DNA of 64,000 nucleotides from assembly GCA_964430475.1 (NCBI GenBank), contig CAYSEQ010000002.1, positions 1-64,000 on the forward strand. Direction: 5' to 3'. Below the pieces are notes generated by a model. It was not told the DNA's origin, searched no databases, and saw only the letters and a program-made list of their open reading frames with translations. The stretch comes from CAYSEQ01 sp964430475. Lineage in GTDB: Bacteria > Patescibacteriota > Microgenomatia > UBA8517. This document shows positions 10,201-17,586 of this stretch, one piece after another (position 1 is the stretch's first letter; every line of letters starts with the position of its first letter). The position numbers and the translations under genes were made by a program.

Positions 10201-10299
10201 ATAATATGTAGAGGAGGCCAAGTGTTTGGATCAAAGGAATTAAATTTTTCTCTGCATAAGTTCAGATACATATTAGACTCATTCAAGGAAAAAGAATGA

Positions 10300-10524
10300 G
10301 TTATCTATGTAAGAAGGACAAGCTTTATTTTTAAGGGTGTTTTGAGGTATTCTAGATTATGGAAGAGCAAAAAGACGAAAGCCTTCAACAATGAACTTAT
10401 CGATGATCTTCTCTTCTACAGTACACAAAGACCACATAATTCCCTAGGCAATCAGGAACCAATGAGAGCTGTAGTAGAATATTTTAAGAAGTCTAATATG
10501 TATTGGACCAATACATGGGGTTGA
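10300..10524 (+). pseudogene. transposase fragment (integrase-core C-terminus)
   Basis: A 74-codon open stretch whose last 50 residues match the end of IS3/IS481-type DDE transposases: FNNELIDDLLFYSTQRPHNSL, then a C-terminal SNMYWTNT motif typical of the insertion sequences found in these bacteria. The residue after FNNEL corresponds to the region of the catalytic glutamate helix, but no upstream DDE domain is present. The fragment marks the left border of the peptide cluster island. Confidence 0.72.
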
Positions 10525-10542
10525 CTGGAAACTCCAATTCAG

Positions 10543-10588
10543 CTCCTATCAAAATAGGAGGATATCTAGTTGTAATATTCAATATCCT
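10543..10588 (+). promoter_or_regulatory. two overlapping inverted repeats in the leader of the precursor gene
   Basis: CTCCTAT (10543-10549) can pair with ATAGGAG (10554-10560) around a CAAA loop. AGGATAT (10559-10565) can pair with ATATCCT (10582-10588) around a 16-base loop. The two pairings share bases 10559-10560 and cannot both form fully. Neither is followed by a T-run, so a simple terminator is unlikely. They end 26 bases before the AGGAGGTGA ribosome site at 10614-10622 of the precursor peptide. An operator or an RNA switch are both possible. Confidence 0.4.
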
Positions 10589-10630
10589 AAATGAAAACAA
10601 AACAAGAAAAGAGAGGAGGTGACAAAAAGA

Positions 10631-10822
10631 ATGGGTGTTGAGAATCCTTCAATTGAAGTGGGTATTGAGCGAAATTCTAAAGTAAAAGCTGAACTGACTC
10701 AGCGCTCAAAAATTGATTTAGTCGAAGCAAAAGATCCCCTAATAGAAGCCAACGGATTTAACGGAACATGTAGTAATAGTGGCAATGGTTGTACAGGATC
10801 TTGTAACCACTCATCGAAATAA
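10631..10822 (+). CDS. putative TOMM/LAP precursor peptide
   Basis: 63 residues. The ATG at 10631 is chosen because AGGAGGTGA (10614-10622) lies 8 bases ahead, whereas the in-frame GTG at 10619 sits inside that site. The first 40 residues form a charged leader (Glu, Lys, Arg, Asp, Ile, Val). The last 22 are a core of Gly, Asn, Ser, Thr and three Cys: GFNGTCSNSGNGCTGSCNH. Cys/Ser/Thr beside Gly and Asn is the composition of thiazole/oxazole peptides such as microcin B17 and klebsazolicin. The YcaO and dehydrogenase genes follow on the same strand. Cyclised residues would probably be the Cys and some Ser/Thr. The leader cleavage site is not obvious; the ANG-F boundary is a guess. Confidence 0.72.
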   Translation: MGVENPSIEVGIERNSKVKAELTQRSKIDLVEAKDPLIEANGFNGTCSNSGNGCTGSCNHSSK

Positions 10823-10887
10823 AAAACTCTGCCACTAGTAGTAATAAAAGGCATGCGTAGATAATTCCGTCAGGAGGTGATGTCTTT

Positions 10888-12231
10888 ATGGATAGACTTA
10901 TTCTCTCTTGGGAGAAAGAACTTGATAATCACCAACTGTTAAAGAATATAAATAATCTCATAAACGATAAGTATATTGTTAAAAATTTTAGTAAATCTCC
11001 GAGATATTATGATGAACCAAAGCTATACCAATATTCAGTACAAATTGCGGATACAAGATATAAGTCAGATGCAGATAGAGCTGCTGGTTATAGCGGGGGC
11101 GCCTCTTTTGATGAGAGCAAGGCAATAATTAAAGCTGTTTGTGAAGCAGTAGAAAGGTATTGTCTTGCAATCTATAAAGAAAAAGATCTCATCAGAGCAT
11201 CTTACAGTAAAATAAAAAACAGAAGTATTCCCCTAAAAAACATTATTTCTTTTTCCGCTACCCAGTTGAAAGCGAAAAGTCTATCCAGTTGTAAATATAC
11301 TGATAAAACAAATTTTTTCTGGGCAAATGGTAAATCCATATTTGACAATAAGCCAGTTTTAATTCCAGCACAACTAATTTTCGTTCCATATAATTTCAAA
11401 AAAGAGAAAATAATTCGATTGCCAATAAGTACTGGTGCAGCATCTGGTACTTCTTTTACAGGAGCTTTATTGCGGGGAATCTTAGAAATAATTGAGAGAG
11501 ATGCCTTTATGATCCATTACTTATCTAATGTTTGTGGAGAGCTTATTGATTTTTCCGACAATGATCGACTTTTAAGCATTAAAAATTATTTTAAAAAATA
11601 TAGATTGGATTTATATTTAATAAATCTACCTACAGACCTAAAAATTTATACATTTTTAACCTTAATTATCGATAAGACAGGTGTGGGTCCAGCCGTCTCA
11701 GCGGGTTTAAAAGCTGGTCTTGATTCACTTGAAACAGCTATTGGCTCCATAGAAGAAGGATGGCATTCAAGACCTTGGATAAGAGACGAGCTTAACAAAA
11801 AGCCTGATTTAAATAAGATTATTTCTGAGGGAAAAACTTTGCATGATATTAAAAAAAGAGGGCTATTTTGGTCTTCAATAGAAATGATAAAGTATGTCGA
11901 TCCCTGGATAAATAATAAACGAGTTATAAGATTTAACAAGTTACGTTCTCTTTCTAAAGGTAAGCTCATAAGTGATCTGCATTATATTTTAAGTCTTCTG
12001 AGATCAAAGGGACATAATGTCTATTATGTTGATATAACGAGACCCGAAGTAGAGAAATACAGATTTAAAGTTTTGAAGGCGGTAATCCCTTCTTTACATC
12101 CACTATATCTGGATGAACCATACCCATATTTAGGAGGTAATCGTATTTATCAATTACCTGTAGGGCTAGGCTACAAAGAAAATGCGTTGACAGAATCGGA
12201 ACTTAATCGGACGCCCCATTTCTTTTTATGA
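10888..12231 (+). CDS. YcaO-domain cyclodehydratase (SagD/McbD type)
   Basis: 447 residues. YcaO enzymes use ATP to activate the peptide backbone so that Cys, Ser or Thr side chains close into azolines. ATP/Mg-binding motifs are visible: SKAIIKAVCEAVER with E86, E89, R90; GILEIIERDAFM with E200, E203, R204, D205; a third acidic motif SIEEGWHSR near 287-295; and YVDITRPE near 380. The C-terminus is TPHFFL, where characterised cyclodehydratases often end in a Pro-rich PxPxP motif, so the usual tail is degenerate. A strong ribosome site AGGAGGTGAT lies 6 bases ahead. The ATG of the dehydrogenase overlaps its stop (ATGA). No E1-like/ThiF or peptide-recognition partner is encoded nearby. A role other than azoline formation (for example thioamidation) is possible but no TfuA is present. 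Confidence 0.85.
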   Translation: MDRLILSWEKELDNHQLLKNINNLINDKYIVKNFSKSPRYYDEPKLYQYSVQIADTRYKSDADRAAGYSGGASFDESKAIIKAVCEAVERYCLAIYKEKDLIRASYSKIKNRSIPLKNIISFSATQLKAKSLSSCKYTDKTNFFWANGKSIFDNKPVLIPAQLIFVPYNFKKEKIIRLPISTGAASGTSFTGALLRGILEIIERDAFMIHYLSNVCGELIDFSDNDRLLSIKNYFKKYRLDLYLINLPTDLKIYTFLTLIIDKTGVGPAVSAGLKAGLDSLETAIGSIEEGWHSRPWIRDELNKKPDLNKIISEGKTLHDIKKRGLFWSSIEMIKYVDPWINNKRVIRFNKLRSLSKGKLISDLHYILSLLRSKGHNVYYVDITRPEVEKYRFKVLKAVIPSLHPLYLDEPYPYLGGNRIYQLPVGLGYKENALTESELNRTPHFFL

Positions 12232-12968
12232 AGAATCAGAGTAAGTATTATTTTTACAAATTTCATGAAGCTTCAAGTATAAAAAAAGCTAAAAGGTTGC
12301 CCTCCCGCGATAAATGGCCGGAGTCTTGGAAGAGAATTTATTTTAAGGGATATCCTAGATTTGAAAGAATTTATCTGAATAAATCTGCCTGGTTTAATAA
12401 AAATTATGATTTGATTAACACAATTCTTGAGCGCAGAAGTGTAAGAGAATCTAACTTACCAATGTTTTCCAAGGATGATTTATCTCTGCTTTTATTAGGC
12501 GGTGCTATTACGAAAACTGACTCTAATGTTTTTTATGACTCTTATAGATCGTATCCTTCTGCTGGTGCAAGATACCCTTGTGAAATTTATATTTTTTTAA
12601 ATAAGGTTAAAAATTTGAAGGGCGGTCTATATCACTACCATGTCAGGACTCATTCTCTGGAATACCTCTGGCCTATAAATTCCGAAGAAATAAAGAGATG
12701 CTTTCCTAATCAAAATTTCGTAACAAGAAGTAAGGCAATTGTTATAATTACAGCCATTATGAGCAGAAATATTAGTAAATATTCAGAACGTGGCTATAGA
12801 TTTGCTTTGTTGGAAGCTGGGCATATAGGCCAAAATGTTTGCCTTATTGCTACCGCTATGGGTATGAGTGCATGTCCAATAGGGGGGTTTCATGACAAAA
12901 ATCTAGCAGATTTGATTGACATCGACTCTAATGAAGAGCTGCCTTTATATTGCGTTTCAATTTTATGA
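12228..12968 (+). CDS. SagB-type FMN dehydrogenase (azoline oxidase)
   Basis: 246 residues of the nitroreductase fold. In azole peptide pathways such enzymes oxidise azolines to aromatic thiazoles and oxazoles using FMN. The N-terminal FHEASSI, the FMN contact RRSVRE (69-74), PSAGARYPCEIYI (110-122), GLYHYH, the K184-Y185 pair in SKYSERGYR (the Lys-Tyr dyad needed in characterised members), and EAGHIGQN with GMSACPIGGF are all present. The length and end (EELPLYCVSIL) are complete. It overlaps the YcaO stop by 4 bases, so the two enzymes are coupled. Its presence argues that the product contains azoles, not only azolines. Confidence 0.87.
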   Translation: MKNQSKYYFYKFHEASSIKKAKRLPSRDKWPESWKRIYFKGYPRFERIYLNKSAWFNKNYDLINTILERRSVRESNLPMFSKDDLSLLLLGGAITKTDSNVFYDSYRSYPSAGARYPCEIYIFLNKVKNLKGGLYHYHVRTHSLEYLWPINSEEIKRCFPNQNFVTRSKAIVIITAIMSRNISKYSERGYRFALLEAGHIGQNVCLIATAMGMSACPIGGFHDKNLADLIDIDSNEELPLYCVSIL

Positions 12969-12990
12969 TAACCTTATGAGAGAAAGAGAT

Positions 12991-14711
12991 ATGCCTAAAC
13001 CCATAGAAAAAAAACGACGCATTATGGGGTTTTTGCAACGAACCTTTATCTTTCAAGAGGGGGGAAGGAGTTACTAAGAGAAGCTACATTCTCTATTTAT
13101 CCTGGTAGAAAGGTCGCTTTAATTGGGAGAAATGGTAGTGGCAAGACTACCTTGTTAGAGACGATCAACGCTGTAGCAAGGGGTCAAGAGTTACCTGAAG
13201 GGGTAGATGTACGTGGTTCCCTCACAATTCCAAGAAGGACAAAGACTGGCTATCTTCCACAAAGTGTACAAGTAAGTTTCTCCGGAACTGTAAAAGAGTA
13301 CTTAGATTTTTGCGCGGAAGAGGTATCACAAGTTTTCAACAGATATCATGAACTTGAAGAAAAATTAGCTAAGAGAACAGATAATGAGGTCATAAATGAG
13401 TTTGGGGAAATTTTGGGGAAAATGGCCGATCTTAATGCATGGGATTTACCTAAGAATAGAAGATTGATTTTAGAAGGTCTGGGATTATCTGATGAATATT
13501 TAAGCCGAAATATTAAAGAGATTAGTGGAGGGGAATCTACCAAAGTTGCTCTTGCAGGAATTCTATTATCTTCGCCAAACCTAATACTTCTTGACGAGCC
13601 GACAAATAATTTGGATCCCAGAAGTTTAATCTTTCTTGAGAATTGGATCAGAAATGATATCTCGTCTTTGCTTCTGGTTTCTCATGATAGAGAGTTTTTG
13701 GATAGAACTATAGATGAGATTATTGAGATAGATGAAGCAACCAGAAAAGTTTTGCTTTTTGGAGGCAACTATTCTTTTTATTTTCAAAAAAAGAAAGAAA
13801 ATTATGAGGCTCAACTAAGACAGTTTGAGGAGCAACAAAGAAAAAGAAGGCAGCTCGAAGCAGAAGCTGATAGATTGAGATCGGAAGCCAGAAGATTGGA
13901 ATCAATTTCTACAAACGCCTTCTACAGAGCAAAAGGTGCGGGTTTGGCGAGGCGAGCAAGAGTTCAATTAGAACGGATAGAAAGAGAGCTTACTCAAATT
14001 CCTAAACCCGAGCCACCTAAAAAACCCACAATCACTGTATTTGAGACAGAAGTAAGACAAGATTTATTAGTGCAAGCAGAAGATTTATCATTCTCTTATA
14101 CAAATAATAAAAAACTGCTCTCTGAAGTGTCATTTATTGTCCATGGTGGCGAAAGAATAGGTATAATTGGGCCTAATGGTTCGGGGAAAACTACTTTGCT
14201 AAAGCTTCTTTTGGGTGAAATACAGCCCACATCAGGCAACGTAACTTTAGCAAGAAGTGCAGTTGTTGGTTATCTTCCCCAAGCAACGACAATTAGCAAC
14301 CCAAAAGAGAACGTTTTAGATTTTATTAGGAAAAGAGCATCTCTTTCAGAAGATGATGCTAAAACGTTACTTGGTAAAGTGCTTTTCACCGATCCATCTC
14401 ATCTCCGAGTTGGAGATTTTAGTGCCGGCGAGCTGAGAAGAGTTGAACTCGTAGGACTATTTGCTTCTAAACCAAACATCATTTTCCTTGATGAGCCGAC
14501 TAATCATTTAGATATTTATACGATAGAAATGTTAGAAGATGCATTAGATAATTACAAGGGAGGTTTAATAGCAGTATCTCATGATGAGAGATTCCTTAAA
14601 AATATACGTCCAAATAGAATAGTTATATTCGAAGGAGAGGGGAATTTGGTAAGCCGGGTTGTCAAGAAGTCCGACGATGTTTCAAAAATTTTTGAAGAAG
14701 TGTTCAGTTGA
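12991..14711 (+). CDS. ABC-F ATPase with a frameshifted N-terminus
   Basis: Two ABC cassettes without membrane helices. Cassette 1 has IGRNGSGKTT, ISGGESTKVAL and LLDEPTNNLD. An Arg/Glu-rich linker (about 65 residues) follows, then cassette 2 with IGPNGSGKTT, FSAGELRRVEL and FLDEPTNHLD. ABC-F proteins bind the ribosome; some displace antibiotics. The frame holding Walker A is closed upstream by a TAG near 13003 and has no good start before a TTG at 13152, which would remove Walker A. Adding one base to the A8 run at 13007-13014 joins it to ATG 12991 (MPKPIEKK...), restoring a normal N-terminus. It starts 22 bases after the dehydrogenase, so it belongs to the peptide operon, where self-protection is a natural role. 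A housekeeping translation factor is the alternative. Confidence 0.8.
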
Positions 14712-15056
14712 TATCAAAATGAACTAATCAACACAAGATAGCCTTTAAAGTTATCTAACAAAAGACAAGGTTAGTATTAAGACATTTCTCTAATATGGAT
14801 ACTTATACACTCTATAAGCCTAAGCAATCGATAAAGTCAGCAGTTGGAGCTTCCTGGTAGAAAAATTCAGAAGAAGAGAAACATCGCTGACACTCCTATC
14901 AAACCATGTCAGCAAGAAGGTAGAAAATTCCACCTTCCTCGGAAATTACTCCTAGAGAAGTAATCTCTCATATCGGTTTACTAAGGGTATAAACCCAATA
15001 TGGGTGATATTAATTAATATACTAGCACAAAAGAGGTTGGCATTTTGGGAGTTTAA
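14712..15056. other. non-coding remnant between ABC-F gene and transposase fragment
   Basis: No reading frame longer than about 30 codons and no tRNA-like fold is visible. An 11-base string CTCCTATCAAA at 14893-14903 repeats the one at 10543-10553 ahead of the precursor gene, with some similarity in the flanking bases. This may be a shared insertion-sequence end. A weak inverted repeat (ATTACT / AGTAAT) lies near 14945-14965. Otherwise nothing recognised. Confidence 0.4.
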
Positions 15057-15308
15057 CAACATTGTAAAAGACTCAAAGTAATTCACATATTTAAAATAAA
15101 AGAGTTAAAAACACCACAAGATAATCCAATGGATGCAGGGTTCAAGAGGACCGTTAAAGAAGGATTCGTGGAAGTCAATGAGTATTTTGAAGAACACCTG
15201 GTAGATGCTGATTTAACCAAAGCCAACAATGAACTTAGAGGATGGCTTGTATTCTACAACTTCACCAGACCCCATCAAGCACTTAACTATCTAACACCAA
15301 TAAGGTAA
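15057..15308 (+). pseudogene. transposase C-terminal fragment (IS481/IS3-like)
   Basis: 84 codons without a start, opening after a TAA at 15054 and closing at TAA 15306-15308. The protein reads HIFKIKELKTPQDNPMD, RTVKEGFVEVNEYFEEHL, then LVFYNFTRPHQALNYLTP. This is the last third of a DDE transposase, including the helix with the catalytic Glu and the TRPHQAL motif. The N-terminal part is missing. It lies on the right flank of the peptide cluster. Confidence 0.75.
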
Positions 15309-15360
15309 TACTAGCCAGAGAGTGTCCGTGATGTCCCCTTCTGGTACATCTACTATCTTT

Positions 15361-15885
15361 TTATGCAAGAAAAAGATTAAGGATGCTAAGGGTTCTTTAC
15401 TTGGCCTTATCAATAAGTCCCGTAGGTCTTACAATACAAGAAGAATGTATGTTGCCAACCTGTTTTTGAGTTTATCAAAGGCTTAAGAGAAAAATACCCA
15501 AGATTAGGTAAGGAGAAAATCAAAATTCTTCTTGATCAATACTGTCAAGAAAACAATCTCAAAACTATTTCTGTCTCCAAAATTGGCAGGATTATCAAAA
15601 AGAACAACTGGTTTTTATACCTTGGAAAAAGAACTAAACAGACTGTTAAACAAAACAAGAAAAGAGTCTTTGGTTGGTTAGGTTGATAACCCAGGAGATT
15701 TATTCCAGATAGATACCCTGATTAGATTTGAGCATAAAGTCAAAAGATACATCCTCACTGCCTGTAATGTTGTTTCTAAGTTTTCTTTCGCCTTTGCCTA
15801 TAAATCTCATAGCTCTAAACAACCCTCTGATTTTAAGGTCTATGCTAGGATGATTTTGGAATTTTACAGGAAGAAATTGGATTAA
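15361..15885 (+). pseudogene. second transposase fragment (N-terminal and central part), frameshifted
   Basis: Pieces of an IS481-type transposase in three frames: LLGLINKSRRSYNTRRMY, then FEFIKGLREKYPRLGKEKIK and RIIKKNNWFLYLGKRTK, then VDNPGDLFQIDTLI with the first catalytic Asp, and a last piece ending EFYRKKLD at a TAA (15883-15885). Frameshifts fall near 15452 and 15682. The C-terminal third is absent; a fragment of just that portion lies immediately upstream, so a rearranged copy is possible. It abuts the decayed Ppx gene with one base between the stop codons. Confidence 0.72.
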
Positions 15886-15886
15886 C

Positions 15887-17150
15887 TTAAAGTCCGACTT
15901 CTGAAGGGAGGATATTTAGCATAAATTCTTCGGGTTTTTCAGTAAAGATTATCCGTTTTCCTAAAGCCTGTGCATAACCAATCTCGATTAAGGCAGACGC
16001 TCCTACATAGCCATCTTTATCACAGACAATTAGAGCATCGGACCCCTCTATGGAATCCTAAAGATACCTTTCAAGCTCAAGGGATGTTGACCTTTCTTCA
16101 CCTCCAAAAACTATGAACTCTTCGCCTGGGTTTTTGGGTTCTGTAAATCTTGGGCTCAATACTTCAACCCCTTTATCGTCCAACTGTTTTCTAATTTTCA
16201 AAATATAATCTAAGTACTTACGGAAGCTTCCCCTTATTGTTACATGGCGAAACTCTTGTCTTGCAACTCCATCTATGAGGTTTGAGTTAGAGGGAATTAT
16301 TGTCTCAATTTTATACTTCTGACAAATTGCTTGAGCTATAGCACTACAAGCCCTTGCTCCATGCATCCATCTGGGGTTATCGGGCATAAGTGCCTCTAAT
16401 TCGGACAGGGTTACTTTCGAAAATATTTCATTATTTCTTTTAGCAAAGTCATCAAAAGAAATAAGACTTGGGTGGTCTTTGTCGTTAAATAATTTATTAT
16501 CTTGTGGTTTATATGAAGCAATTCGCATATAAGTTAGTTCGCCGCCAGAGTAGAAAGCTAATTTGACTTTATTTTGCAAAGAGGGGAGTTTTTTCTTTAT
16601 AAATTCAACTGTTTTTTCGAGACTAAATTTGGAAACTTCTTCATTTATTTCCTGAAATTCAGTCAAAATTGTTCCGACCCCTATTTCAATGTTTTTCGTC
16701 TCAATCGCCTCTTTTCCTAACATCACAACAAGTTCAGTTGAACTACCGCCAATATTAATTAGAAGAAGTGGATCTTTGACATTTTCGTATTTTCCGACAA
16801 GTGTAACTTGGAGATAGAAGCTTTCAAGGTCATGCTCTATGATATTAAAGAAAAGGCCAGTTTTCTGGAAAAATTCATCGATAAATTCACGTCTTGTCTT
16901 GGGAGAAAGTTTGCGATAAAGGGCAATCGCATAAAGCTTAATTAGTGTTTTAGGATATTTGTTTTTGACCTCAGAGGTTAATTCATAAAGCTGTTTTTTG
17001 TTTTCTTCTGAAATTCCCTTGTCAGGGTCAAAATTGTCTTTGAATGGAATAGAGCGGCTTAGCAGAAGTTTGGGAGAATTAGAAGAATTCTATAAATCTT
17101 AACGGTAGATGAGCCTATATCAACAAGGATTTTTTATTGTTTCGTTGCAT
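15887..17150 (-). pseudogene. broken Ppx/GppA-like phosphatase fused to a nucleoside deoxyribosyltransferase-like domain
   Basis: Reassembled, this is about 420 residues. The N-terminus KILVDIGSSTVKIYR is the phosphate-1 loop of the ASKHA/Ppx fold, and INIGGSSTELVV is the second phosphate loop. The Ppx-like part continues to about residue 320. It is followed by a deoxyribosyltransferase-like domain opening GSFRKYLDYILKIRKQL and closing DSIEGSDALIVCDKDGY and ASALIEIGYAQALGKR, with the Glu of the active-site motif. Lesions: one base missing in the A6 run near 17128, one near 17085, and an in-frame TAG at 16058-16060 inside the second domain. The start ATG is at 17148-17150. Polyphosphate or (p)ppGpp hydrolysis would be the ancestral first activity. 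The fusion is unusual; the gene is probably dead. Confidence 0.68.
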
Positions 17151-17168
17151 CTTGTGCTTTACCATCCA

Positions 17169-17192
17169 CAAATGTGTACATATACACATTTG
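17169..17192. promoter_or_regulatory. perfect inverted repeat between divergent genes
   Basis: CAAATGTGTA (17169-17178) and TACACATTTG (17183-17192) are perfect 10-bp arms around CATA. The repeat sits in the 84-base gap between the divergent Ppx-type gene (minus) and deoxyribosyltransferase-like gene (plus). A TATAAT at 17209-17214 lies just to the right for the plus strand. This is the geometry of an operator for a dimeric repressor controlling both genes. No regulator gene is next to it. Confidence 0.5.
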
Positions 17193-17234
17193 CACAACTA
17201 ATATAGTTTATAATTTTGTCAAGATTACTAAATT

Positions 17235-17575
17235 ATGAAAGTCTTTTTTACCTGTTCTACAAAATCAATAGATAAGTATGCTAGTTTTTATAAAGCTACG
17301 AGGGACAAAATCCTGAAACTTGGATACCAGCTAAGAAGTGATTGGATAGATTATTCCATCAATGTTGCTCAGAGAGGAATACCCGATATCCCCTCCAATA
17401 CTCTATATAAGGAATGAGTGCTATTGTTGTCGCCGATGTAGTAGTAGTTGACGCTACGGTAAGAAGTATGTCTCTTGATCGCCAACTCACATATGCTCTC
17501 CAAAAAGGCAAACCCGCTCTTGTCTTGAGACATAGTTATTTTGTATGTCTTGATTGGAAGTTATTCATCAAATAA
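17235..17575 (+). pseudogene. frameshifted nucleoside 2-deoxyribosyltransferase-like protein
   Basis: MKVFFTCSTK and IRSDWIDYS-type segments (seen as LRSDWIDYS), then IPDIPSNTLYKE, run to a TGA at 17415-17417. The protein continues in another frame as SAIVVADVVVVDATVRSMS and QLTYALQKGKPALVLRH, ending at TAA 17573-17575. One added base near 17416 joins them into about 113 residues, a typical small deoxyribosyltransferase-like domain of these bacteria. It belongs to the same broad family as the C-terminal domain of the divergent broken gene on its left. The function of this subgroup is unknown; the catalytic Glu is not evident here. Confidence 0.65.
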
Positions 17576-17586
17576 AGCTTTTGAAT

